Assembly (NCBI GenBank): GCA_021776015.1
Contig: JAJFGT010000105.1
Coordinates: 1 to 15,613 of the forward strand
Origin: Alphaproteobacteria bacterium
Lineage (GTDB): Bacteria; Pseudomonadota; Alphaproteobacteria; Micavibrionales; Micavibrionaceae
Length of the DNA stretch: 15,613 nt
Direction of reading: 5' to 3'
The notes beneath the pieces were generated by a model. It had not been told where the DNA came from and ran no database searches. It saw only the letters and a list, made by a program, of their open reading frames with translations. This document shows positions 8,207 to 15,195 of this stretch, piece after piece (within the stretch, counting starts at the first letter, position 1; every line of letters starts with the position of its first letter). The position numbers were made by a program, and so were the translations under genes.

Positions 8207-9544
8207 ATGCGTCTTACACAGTATTTTTTACCAACTCTTAAAGAAGATCCTAAAGAAGCAGAAATAGCCTCTCATCGTTTTATGTTGCGCGCAGGAATGG
8301 TTAAGCAAAATAGTGCTGGTATTTATACATGGTTACCATTGGGGCTGCGTGTTTTAAAGAAAATTGAGCGTATTGTTCGTTATCATCAAGATATAGCAGG
8401 TGCTCAAGAATGCCTGATGCCAACCATACAATCAGCCGATTTATGGAAGGAGAGCGATCGGTATGATGCCTATGGAAAACAGATGCTTCGTATTACAGAC
8501 CGCCATGATCGTGAAATGCTTTATGGGCCAACAAATGAAGAGATGATTACGGATGTTTTCAGATCTTATCTAAAATCTTATAAAGATTTACCAAAAAACC
8601 TCTATCACATTCAATGGAAATTTAGAGATGAAATTCGTCCTCGATTTGGTGTTATGCGAGGTCGTGAGTTCTTAATGAAGGACACATATTCATTTGATTT
8701 AACAAAGGCAGATGCTGTCTATTCTTATCAAAAAATGTTCCTCGCTTACTTGAAAACATATACTGACTTAGGGTTGCGTGTCATTCCGATGAAAGCAGAT
8801 ACAGGCCCTATCGGTGGAGATTTAAGCCATGAATTTATTTTGTTAGCAGATACAGGTGAAAGCGAAGTATTTATTGATGAAAAATGGATGAATACAGATT
8901 TATCTGGTAAGGACATATTTTATAAGAATAAAGCTCAGCTTGATTCATACTTTAAAGAAATGACGGGCATTTATGCGGCAACAGATGAAACACATGATGG
9001 CGTGAATGCTCCTGTAAATTTAATAAAAACACGCGGGATTGAAGTTGGGCATATTTTCTATTTTGGAACAAAATATTCAGAAGCCTTAAAGGCTACCGTT
9101 CAAACGAAAGAGGGAAAAAATGTTCCTGTTGAAATGGGGTCATATGGTATTGGCGTTTCTCGTTTAGTTGGGGCTATTATTGAAGCAAATCATGATGAAG
9201 CAGGTATCAAATGGCCTTCAGCTGTTGCTCCATTTGACGTTGGCTTGATTAATCTAAAAGTATCAGATGAAGAGACCAGTGCTGTGTGCAAGGATTTGTA
9301 TGATAATATTAAAAATGTAGGACTTGATGTTCTCTATGATGATCGAGATACAAATGCAGGTGGAAAATTTGCTGATATGGATTTAATAGGACTCCCATGG
9401 CAAATCATTGTTGGTCCCAAAGGTCTGAAAAATGGTATTGTTGAACTTAAAAAACGAGAAACAGGAGAGCGAAATGAAGTCTCTCTTGATAGTATCATGA
9501 CGATTTTAACAACAAGTATTAGAGATTTAAAACGAGGTTTCTAA
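8207..9544 (+). CDS. proS: Prolyl-tRNA synthetase, short form without the large editing domain
   Basis: ProRS is a class II aminoacyl-tRNA synthetase that charges tRNA-Pro in the cytoplasm. From the ATG at 8207 the protein begins [19 protein letters not shown], the normal bacterial N-terminus, and has 445 residues. The class II motif 2 region is at 136-165 ([20 protein letters not shown], then KDTYSFD), with TNEE at 109-112. Motif 3 is [14 protein letters not shown] (311-324). A C-terminal anticodon-binding domain starts around 340. E. coli-type ProRS has about 570 residues because of a roughly 180-residue editing insertion between motifs 2 and 3. Here only a short segment (about 220-278) occupies that place, as in the alphaproteobacterial short form. 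A free-standing Cys/Ala-tRNA-Pro deacylase encoded elsewhere would be expected to do the proofreading. The gene is followed after four bases by the LolC/E permease. Confidence 0.96.
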   Translation: MRLTQYFLPTLKEDPKEAEIASHRFMLRAGMVKQNSAGIYTWLPLGLRVLKKIERIVRYHQDIAGAQECLMPTIQSADLWKESDRYDAYGKQMLRITDRHDREMLYGPTNEEMITDVFRSYLKSYKDLPKNLYHIQWKFRDEIRPRFGVMRGREFLMKDTYSFDLTKADAVYSYQKMFLAYLKTYTDLGLRVIPMKADTGPIGGDLSHEFILLADTGESEVFIDEKWMNTDLSGKDIFYKNKAQLDSYFKEMTGIYAATDETHDGVNAPVNLIKTRGIEVGHIFYFGTKYSEALKATVQTKEGKNVPVEMGSYGIGVSRLVGAIIEANHDEAGIKWPSAVAPFDVGLINLKVSDEETSAVCKDLYDNIKNVGLDVLYDDRDTNAGGKFADMDLIGLPWQIIVGPKGLKNGIVELKKRETGERNEVSLDSIMTILTTSIRDLKRGF

Positions 9545-9548
9545 GCAT

Positions 9549-10793
9549 ATGTTTTCTCCCTTCGAACGATTGATTGCTTTCCGATATTTACGTGCTCGTA
9601 AACAAGAAGGGTTTGTCTCTGTTATTGCAGGATTTTCTTTCTTTGGGATTATGTTGGGTGTGGCAACACTTATTATTGTGATGTCCGTGATGAATGGATT
9701 TCGACAAGAGTTATTTTCTCATATTTTAGGTCTAAACGGGCATATGAATGCATATGTTGCAGGGGCACCTATCCAAAATTATCAGGATTTAAAGCAAAAG
9801 ATTGAGACGAATGCAGGCATACAATCGGCTGTACCTATTATTGAAGGGCAGGGGTTATTAAATATAAATGGGGCAGCCAGTGGAGCATTAATCCGTGGAA
9901 TAACATCCCATGATTTCTTATTAAAAAAGATTTTCCGAGACGGTATTGTTGCGGGAGATATGATGGACTTTACGGATAATAAAGTCGCTATCGGTAATAA
10001 ATTAGCTGAAAAATTTGGCATTTTCATTGGGGATGAAATGGTTATTATGGCTCCAAAAGGCAAAGCCTCTCCTTTCGGAACAATTCCTCGATCTCAACGC
10101 TTTGAGGTGGGATTGATTTTTGATGTCGGCATGTACGAGTATAATAGTGGGTTTGTCTTCATGCCTCTTGAAACAGCTCAGAAATTCTATCGTATGCAAG
10201 ATGGAAGCGCTTCTTATCTTGAGATTACCACTACAGACATAAATGATTTAAATTCAATAAAGAGTAATCTTACTAAAGATCTTGATGACACTATTTTGTT
10301 ATATGATTGGCGAGATGCAAATAGTTCATTTGTGAATGCCCTAGAAGTTGAACGGAATGTTATGTTTTTAATTTTGACACTGATTATCATTGTCGCTGCC
10401 TTTAATATTATATCCTCTATGATAATGCTAGTGAAAGACAAATCCTCTGATATTGCCATCATGAGGACAATGGGTGCCTCTCGGCGCTCTATGCTCAAAA
10501 TTTTTATTCTGACAGGTGCTAGTATTGGGATCACGGGAACTCTTTGCGGTGCCGCTATGGGAATTGCGTTTGCTCAGAATATTGAAACTCTGCGTCAATG
10601 GATTGAAGGATTTACAGGGACAGAGCTTTTTTCAGATGAGATTTATTTTCTTTCTCAGCTTCCTGCCAAAATAGATGCTGGAGAGGTTGCCTCTGTTATC
10701 CTAATGGCGATCATTCTATCTATTCTAGCAACTCTTTACCCTGCATGGCGTGCGGCACGCTTAAACCCTGTTGAAGCCCTAAGGTATGGATAA
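9549..10793 (+). CDS. lolC: Lipoprotein-releasing ABC transporter permease (LolC/LolE family)
   Basis: This permease, with LolD, extracts mature outer-membrane lipoproteins from the outer leaflet of the inner membrane and hands them to LolA. The 414-residue protein begins with the family signature FERLIAFRYLRARKQEGFVS (residues 5-24). The first membrane helix (about 25-48, FFGIMLGVATLIIVMSVMNG) follows. A large periplasmic domain (about 50-265) precedes three C-terminal FtsX-type helices (about 270-295, 320-340, 378-400), ending YPAWRAARLNPVEALRYG. Only one permease gene is present here, directly followed by lolD. LolC and LolE are homologous, so the symbol is a family-level choice, and a homodimeric (LolC)2(LolD)2 complex is likely but inferred. 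A GAGG sequence near 9534-9537, inside the end of proS, could serve as the ribosome-binding site. Confidence 0.93.
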   Translation: MFSPFERLIAFRYLRARKQEGFVSVIAGFSFFGIMLGVATLIIVMSVMNGFRQELFSHILGLNGHMNAYVAGAPIQNYQDLKQKIETNAGIQSAVPIIEGQGLLNINGAASGALIRGITSHDFLLKKIFRDGIVAGDMMDFTDNKVAIGNKLAEKFGIFIGDEMVIMAPKGKASPFGTIPRSQRFEVGLIFDVGMYEYNSGFVFMPLETAQKFYRMQDGSASYLEITTTDINDLNSIKSNLTKDLDDTILLYDWRDANSSFVNALEVERNVMFLILTLIIIVAAFNIISSMIMLVKDKSSDIAIMRTMGASRRSMLKIFILTGASIGITGTLCGAAMGIAFAQNIETLRQWIEGFTGTELFSDEIYFLSQLPAKIDAGEVASVILMAIILSILATLYPAWRAARLNPVEALRYG

Positions 10794-10796
10794 GAT

Positions 10797-11486
10797 ATGG
10801 ACAATACTAATAGTATTATAAAACTTGAAAAAGTTTCTAAGGTCTATACTCAAGGCAGAGAAAGTCTCTCTGTCTTAAAAGATTCCTCTTTCGAGATTAA
10901 AGCAGGAGAGATTGTTGCTCTCGTTGGACCTAGTGGATCAGGAAAATCAACACTGCTTCATATAGCGGGATTGCTGGATTCACCAACATCAGGGCAAGTT
11001 TTTATGAATGATAGAGACATCACAGCCTGTAATGATAAACAGCGAACAGAAATTCGTCGCCATATGATGGGCTTTGTTTATCAATTTCATTATTTGCAAC
11101 CAGAGTTTTCTGCGCTTGAAAATGTTATTATTCCACAAATGATCGCTGGAGTTTCTTCTAAAGCGGCAAAAGAAAAATCTTTAAGTCTTCTCAATGATAT
11201 GGGGCTTCAAGATCGTGCGGAACATCGTCCCGCCCGATTGTCTGGGGGAGAACAACAGCGGGTTGCTATTGCACGTGCTTTGGCAAATGACCCGCGTCTT
11301 TTGATGGCAGACGAACCAACTGGAAACCTTGACCCACAAACAGCAAATGGTGTCTTTGAGATCTTAATGACTCGCGTTAGAGGTCAAAATATAGGCGCGC
11401 TTATTGCGACCCATAATATGGATTTGGCGCGTCGTATGGATCGTGTTTTAACGATCCGTGATGGTGTTGTCTGTAAGGTTGATTAA
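10797..11486 (+). CDS. lolD: Lipoprotein-releasing ABC transporter ATPase LolD
   Basis: LolD is the cytoplasmic ATPase that powers lipoprotein release by LolC/LolE. The 229 residues contain a complete nucleotide-binding domain: Walker A GPSGSGKS (44-51), Q-loop VYQFHYLQPEFSALENV (94-110, Gln96), the ABC signature LSGGEQQR (148-155), Walker B LLMADEP with Glu173 (168-174), the D-loop GNLD and the switch His206 in ATHNMDLA. The YQFHxLxPEF segment is characteristic of LolD among related MacB/FtsE-type ATPases. It starts three bases after the permease stop, so both subunits are surely co-expressed. It is the last gene of the plus-strand run. The convergent pip gene ends only three bases away, leaving no room for a separate intergenic terminator. 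Confidence 0.96.
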   Translation: MDNTNSIIKLEKVSKVYTQGRESLSVLKDSSFEIKAGEIVALVGPSGSGKSTLLHIAGLLDSPTSGQVFMNDRDITACNDKQRTEIRRHMMGFVYQFHYLQPEFSALENVIIPQMIAGVSSKAAKEKSLSLLNDMGLQDRAEHRPARLSGGEQQRVAIARALANDPRLLMADEPTGNLDPQTANGVFEILMTRVRGQNIGALIATHNMDLARRMDRVLTIRDGVVCKVD

Positions 11487-11489
11487 TTT

Positions 11490-12434
11490 TTAGACAGCCT
11501 TCATCGCATTTGTCGTTTCAATAAGACGTTTGGAAATCTGGAAATCTAGTGAAGAGTGACCTCCATCAGGAACAATGATGTAATCTGCCTCAGGCCATGC
11601 TTTGTGAAGCTCATAGGCTGTTTTTATAGGGCATATAACATCATAACGTCCTTGTATAATACTTGTAGGAATAGCTCGTAGCTTATCAATTTGAGTTAAC
11701 AAGGAATTTTCAGGGGCAATAATTTCATATTTAAAATAATGAGCTTCTATGCGTGCAATAGAAAGAGCCGCCTCCTCATTTGTTTTACTTTTATGTGTGA
11801 TGTCTTTACGAGAGGGAAGAAGAGAAGAACAAGAGCTTTCATAAAGGCTCCATTCTATTCCTGCTTCAACGGCCTTATCATGGTCTTGGCTAGTCAAACG
11901 TGAATAGTAAGCATTTAACAAATCTTTATCATGATCCACATAGGATGAAAATCGCTCCCAAGCTTCTGGAAAAATAGTGCGGATACCATATAGAAACCAG
12001 TCAATTTCAGAAGATTCTAAAAGAAAAATTCCTCTTAAAATAAGGCTTTGAACTCTTTCTGGGTATTTAACAGCATAAGAGAGTGCCAACGTGGATCCCC
12101 AAGAGCCTCCAAAAACATGCCATTTGGAAATATTAAAATGATTCCGTAATTTTTCTATATCTTCAACAAGGTGAGATCTTGTATTGTTTTCAAGTGAGGC
12201 AAACGGCTGAGAGCGCCCAGAACCTCGTTGATCAAATAAAATAATACGATAATGATCAGGGTCAAAAAAACGACGCAAAATATCTGAAATCCCTCCACCC
12301 GGTCCACCATGAAGAAAGAGTATAGGGACACCATCAGGGTTTCCACACTGCTCCCAATAGAGTGTATGAATATTATCCACGTCTAAAAAACCTGCAGAAT
12401 AAGGGTCGATAGGAGGGTATAAACTATTCTTCAA
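11490..12434 (-). CDS. pip: Proline iminopeptidase (prolyl aminopeptidase, family S33)
   Basis: This alpha/beta-hydrolase removes N-terminal proline from peptides, probably in the cytoplasm since no signal peptide is visible. The 314-residue protein has the family start YPPIDPYSAGFLDVD (residues 6-20). The oxyanion-hole loop is HGGPGGG (42-48), FDQRGSGRS lies at 67-75, and the nucleophile elbow GGSWGS carries Ser111. Asp265 in QGRYDVICP and His293 in PDGGHSS complete the triad. The start is a TTG at 12434. It is supported by a perfect AGGAGG six bases upstream and by alignment to the usual YPPxxP N-terminus, and no ATG lies nearby. It overlaps the end of the upstream thermonuclease-fold gene by 11 bases, so the two form a minus-strand operon. 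It converges on lolD with a three-base gap. Confidence 0.95.
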   Translation of the reverse strand: MKNSLYPPIDPYSAGFLDVDNIHTLYWEQCGNPDGVPILFLHGGPGGGISDILRRFFDPDHYRIILFDQRGSGRSQPFASLENNTRSHLVEDIEKLRNHFNISKWHVFGGSWGSTLALSYAVKYPERVQSLILRGIFLLESSEIDWFLYGIRTIFPEAWERFSSYVDHDKDLLNAYYSRLTSQDHDKAVEAGIEWSLYESSCSSLLPSRKDITHKSKTNEEAALSIARIEAHYFKYEIIAPENSLLTQIDKLRAIPTSIIQGRYDVICPIKTAYELHKAWPEADYIIVPDGGHSSLDFQISKRLIETTNAMKAV

Positions 12435-13314
12435 GATTATCCTCCTGCTTTTTATCTAAAAGTTCTATTTGTTCTATATGAGTGAGTTCTATGTAGGGCC
12501 CATTATAAGAGCTAATCCAACCACGGATGCGAACAGTCTTTCCTCCCCAATTAAGAAGTGACACGTTTTTTTTAGAGATCTTCTTTCTAACAGAAGGAGG
12601 AACACCAATCGTAAAGTCTGTCTTCCATGAATCCCCAAAGTTGAGATAAATGTTGTTTCTGGTGACAGCCACTTTTTTTATAACCCCCTCGACAATATGG
12701 AAGCTCCCTATATGATCTTCTGCATTTTGAGGAGAAAGAATTTGGTAAAAATCACCATCCCAAAGACCGAGGAGATTTTTTCGAGCGCCTTCTTCATGTC
12801 TTAGTAATTCTGTGGCTTGCTCTGAATTAAAAAAACTTGTGCGAACACGTGCTAGGCCATTAGCAAGAAGTGTGGGTTGCAACCATGTTTGGTCAGTTTC
12901 AATAATGGCGTGGACAATTTCATGCCCCATACGGTTTTGACGCCCTATTTTTGAATTTTTTGTTTGAAAGAGGATGAGTGTTTTATCCTTGATCAATATT
13001 TCAAGAAAATCTTTCCCTTGGCGCGCATAAGAACCTTCATCAAGCTCGACATCAAGTGAGGCAAGTTGGTATGTTTTCCCTTCATAGCTTACAAATGTTT
13101 TTCCATCAATTACACTCATAACTTTGATGCTTTCTGGAATTTGCAACAAATCATCAAATCGTAAGGATTCATGCTTAACAAGAATAGGAGAGGGCTCCTC
13201 CTCTATTTTTTTTCCTTGAGCGTTTGCGTATGAAAGACAAATTAGTGTATAAAGACTCATCATCAACACGAGCTTAAATACTAATTTTATAACAGTAAGG
13301 GGAAACATTCTCAT
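12424..13314 (-). CDS. Exported thermonuclease-fold protein, probably catalytically inactive
   Basis: From the ATG at 13314 this is a 296-residue protein with a signal peptide (basic residues at 2, 10 and 14, hydrophobic core about 11-29, likely cleavage after Ala-Asn-Ala near 32). Residues about 62-190 follow the staphylococcal nuclease pattern: VMSVIDGKTFVSYEGKTYQL, then LLANGLARV (149-157) and GLWDGDFYQIL. A second OB-like domain at about 203-286 contains IYLNFGDSWKTDFTI and TVRIRGWI...GPYIELTHIEQIELL, known to me from alphaproteobacterial 'thermonuclease family' proteins. The active-site positions are changed: GDT is GKT (Lys72), the RL arginine is Gln83, PE is Glu90-Leu91, and YGR is Met-Gly-His131. 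So nuclease activity is doubtful; a periplasmic binding role is an inference. A longer start (TTG at 13350) would run into the divergent protease gene, and ATG at 13308 is an alternative. It overlaps pip downstream. Confidence 0.85.
   Translation of the reverse strand: MRMFPLTVIKLVFKLVLMMSLYTLICLSYANAQGKKIEEEPSPILVKHESLRFDDLLQIPESIKVMSVIDGKTFVSYEGKTYQLASLDVELDEGSYARQGKDFLEILIKDKTLILFQTKNSKIGRQNRMGHEIVHAIIETDQTWLQPTLLANGLARVRTSFFNSEQATELLRHEEGARKNLLGLWDGDFYQILSPQNAEDHIGSFHIVEGVIKKVAVTRNNIYLNFGDSWKTDFTIGVPPSVRKKISKKNVSLLNWGGKTVRIRGWISSYNGPYIELTHIEQIELLDKKQEDNLEE
12441..12446 (-). promoter_or_regulatory. Strong Shine-Dalgarno sequence for pip
   Basis: On the minus strand AGGAGG lies six bases before the TTG at 12434, within the 3' end of the upstream gene. 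It is the evidence for choosing a TTG start, and it would allow efficient initiation despite the weak codon and the 11-base gene overlap. Confidence 0.85.
13224..13253 (+). promoter_or_regulatory. Possible sigma-70 promoter for the M48 protease gene
   Basis: TTGCGT (13224-13229) and TATAAA (13248-13253) are separated by 18 bases, about 60 bases before the ATG at 13313. The site lies inside the divergent thermonuclease-fold gene, as any promoter here must. In AT-rich sequence such matches arise easily, so this is a weak call. Confidence 0.3.
13297..13303 (+). promoter_or_regulatory. Ribosome-binding site of the M48 protease gene
   Basis: AAGGGGA lies nine bases before the ATG at 13313 and supports that start over the in-frame ATG at 13364, which has no comparable sequence before it. 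Confidence 0.65.
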
Positions 13315-14809
13315 GACGGCACTTTGCACTAAAACACACAGCGTTGGCAAGGCTCGATTCTTAATGGCATTAAGCCTGTTAGCTCTATGCCTTTCCGCAT
13401 GTTCAATAAATCCAGCGACAGGTGAAAAACAATTTGCTGGATTTATGCCTCCAGAAGAAGAAAACCGTGTAGGTGCTGCTCAACATCCTCAAATTATAGC
13501 TGGGTTTGGTGGAGAGTATAATAACCCAAAGATACAAGCTTATGTACGAGAAATTGGTGCGCGTGTTTCAAAACAAACAGAGCGACCTGATGTTAAATAT
13601 CAGTTCTTTTTATTGGACACGCCTATGTTGAATGCTTTTGCAGTTCCTGGGGGCTATATTTATACAACACGAGGTGTCTTGGAAGCTGCAAATAGTGAAT
13701 CAGAGTTAGCCGCTGTTTTGGCACATGAAGTGGGACATATTACAGCCCGTCACTCAGCTGAACGTTATTCACGGGATGTTCTAACCGCAATAGGTACCAT
13801 TGCAGCAACAGCAGCCATAGGAAATGCTGCGGCAAGTGAAGTCATAGGTTTAGGCGCAAATTTATATTCCAAATCTTATTCACGAGGACAAGAAAGCCAA
13901 GCTGATGATTTAGGGATTAGATATTTGTCTCGTTCAGGTTACGACACCTTTGCAATGACAGGATTTTTGTCTCAGTTAGAAGCAGATCACAAACTTCAGC
14001 AAAAGATAGCAGGGACAGGAAATCAAGAAAGTGCTCCAAGTTTTTTTGCTACACATCCTAATACAGAAAAACGTGTTGTTGATGCATCAAATATTGCCTC
14101 TAAATATCCCAAAGGTTCTAGTCACGTGGGACGAGATCGTCACCTTCGTATGATTGATGGGCTTCTCTATGGGGAATCAGGGAAACAAGGGTTTTCACGT
14201 GGACAAACCTTCTACCATCCAGAGTTGGGTTTTACATTTACAGTGCCCAAAGGGTATCAGATTATCAATCAGCCTCATCAAGTTTCAGCTGTTTCTAAAA
14301 ATGGGTCTGTTATGATGTTGGACATAGATGCCAACCCAGCACATAAGAACCCATATGAGTATCTTACACAAGTATGGCTTAAAGATCAGCCAGAAATGAA
14401 TCCACCTGAAACACTCTCTATTCACGGGATGCGAGCAGCAACAACGTTTTTTAATGGAGAGCTAAACGGTCAACTTGTGAGTATTCGTGTGCTTGCTATT
14501 CAATATTCTCCAGACCAAATATATCGTTTTCAATTGGCTATTCCACAAAACTCTACAACATCTGTTATTAATGACTTGAAGCAGTCCACTTATAGTTTTC
14601 GTAGGATGACTTCTGCAGAAAAGAAATCTATCAAACCTCAAAAACTTAAAGTTATTACAGCGCGGGCAGGCGATACAGTAACAACTCTTTCAAATCGTAT
14701 GGATTTTGACACACTTAAAACAGAACGTTTTCTGGCACTCAATGGTATTAAGACAGGAGAGAAAATTATCTCAGGACATAAATATAAAATTGTAACAGCT
14801 GGACGTTAG
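13313..14809 (+). CDS. M48 family zinc metalloprotease lipoprotein with C-terminal LysM-like domain
   Basis: This is a 498-residue envelope protease related to BepA/LoiP, enzymes that degrade or remodel misassembled outer-membrane proteins. The N-terminus carries a lipoprotein signal (Lys13-Arg15, hydrophobic core, lipobox Leu-Ser-Ala-Cys with Cys30), followed by SINPATGEKQF, a familiar segment after the lipidated cysteine in such proteases. The catalytic zinc motif is HEVGH at 138-142 with Glu139, and the third ligand is Glu194 in ESQADDLG. FFATHPNTEKRV (244-255) ends the protease domain. A second region (about 295-432) has no motif I recognise. The last 50 residues (VITARAGDTVTTLSNRM...LNGI...GHKYKIV) look like a LysM-type peptidoglycan-binding module. 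The gene is head to head with the thermonuclease-fold gene, sharing its CATG. Lipid anchoring at the outer membrane is inferred; Ser at +2 argues against inner-membrane retention. Confidence 0.92.
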   Translation: MTALCTKTHSVGKARFLMALSLLALCLSACSINPATGEKQFAGFMPPEEENRVGAAQHPQIIAGFGGEYNNPKIQAYVREIGARVSKQTERPDVKYQFFLLDTPMLNAFAVPGGYIYTTRGVLEAANSESELAAVLAHEVGHITARHSAERYSRDVLTAIGTIAATAAIGNAAASEVIGLGANLYSKSYSRGQESQADDLGIRYLSRSGYDTFAMTGFLSQLEADHKLQQKIAGTGNQESAPSFFATHPNTEKRVVDASNIASKYPKGSSHVGRDRHLRMIDGLLYGESGKQGFSRGQTFYHPELGFTFTVPKGYQIINQPHQVSAVSKNGSVMMLDIDANPAHKNPYEYLTQVWLKDQPEMNPPETLSIHGMRAATTFFNGELNGQLVSIRVLAIQYSPDQIYRFQLAIPQNSTTSVINDLKQSTYSFRRMTSAEKKSIKPQKLKVITARAGDTVTTLSNRMDFDTLKTERFLALNGIKTGEKIISGHKYKIVTAGR

Positions 14810-14824
14810 ACATTATTTTTCTTT

Positions 14825-14830
14825 GAGGAG
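14825..14830 (+). promoter_or_regulatory. Ribosome-binding site of the DUF1491 gene
   Basis: GAGGAG lies 11 bases before the ATG at 14842 in the 32-base gap after the protease gene. The spacing is slightly long. No terminator-like hairpin is visible in this gap, so read-through from the protease gene is possible. Confidence 0.6.
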
Positions 14831-14841
14831 ATATCATAAAG

Positions 14842-15195
14842 ATGGACGATGATTGTTTACCAACAGCATTGTGGGTTGAATCGCATATTGCTCAGTGCCA
14901 AGCTGCCTGTTTGCCAGTCTATGTTATCAATAAAGGAGCTCATTCTGGGGCCTCTGTCCTCCTTAAAATAAATGGACTGGGAAAAGGATTACAAATTCTC
15001 ACTCAAGTTCGAAATGCTGATGGAAAACTTTGTTGGATGCATGCCCTTCCTCAGATCGAGGAAAAAGAAGACCTTGCAGAATCTGATGTTGATGCCTATA
15101 TTCGCCGTTCAATTGAGCGTGACCCTGATATCTGGGCCCTTGAAATAGAAGATCAAAATATGAAGAACCCATTTGGAGGGGAAATTATTGGCTAA
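14842..15195 (+). CDS. DUF1491 family protein
   Basis: This small cytoplasmic protein (117 residues, no signal peptide or membrane helix) matches the DUF1491 pattern as I recall it. It has [23 protein letters not shown] near the N-terminus (10-32), SVLLKINGL (38-46), [14 protein letters not shown] (53-66), and a C-terminal acidic helix [26 protein letters not shown] (78-103) followed by PFGG. The family is widespread in Alphaproteobacteria and its function is unknown to me; the DPDxWxxEIED element is the most distinctive part. It overlaps the start of prfC by eight bases, and its own 3' end supplies the prfC ribosome-binding sequence, so the two are very probably translated in a coupled way. 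Confidence 0.85.
   Translation: MDDDCLPTALWVESHIAQCQAACLPVYVINKGAHSGASVLLKINGLGKGLQILTQVRNADGKLCWMHALPQIEEKEDLAESDVDAYIRRSIERDPDIWALEIEDQNMKNPFGGEIIG
15175..15180 (+). promoter_or_regulatory. Shine-Dalgarno sequence for prfC
   Basis: GGAGGG lies seven bases before the TTG at 15188, inside the last codons of the DUF1491 gene. It supports TTG initiation, since no ATG or GTG is available nearby in frame. Confidence 0.8.

Noticed and set aside
10214..10534. A 106-codon minus-strand open frame opposite the Lol permease, with others at 9782-10063 and 10002-10199
   Set aside because: All lie antisense to a conserved gene, overlap each other and show no family motif.
11469..11496. Possible hairpin (TGTCT paired with AGACA) at the lolD/pip junction as a terminator
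   Set aside because: The stem is only five AT-rich pairs with an 18-base loop and no following T-run, so it is not credible as an intrinsic terminator.
12155..12346. A 63-codon minus-strand hydrophobic open frame inside pip
   Set aside because: It is an alternative frame of the conserved Pip region. Hydrophobicity alone, in AT-rich sequence, is not enough to call a small membrane protein.
13314..13350. Longer N-terminus of the thermonuclease-fold protein from a TTG at 13350
   Set aside because: The extra 12 residues would overlap the start of the divergent protease gene, use a TTG without a ribosome-binding site and precede the signal peptide unnecessarily.
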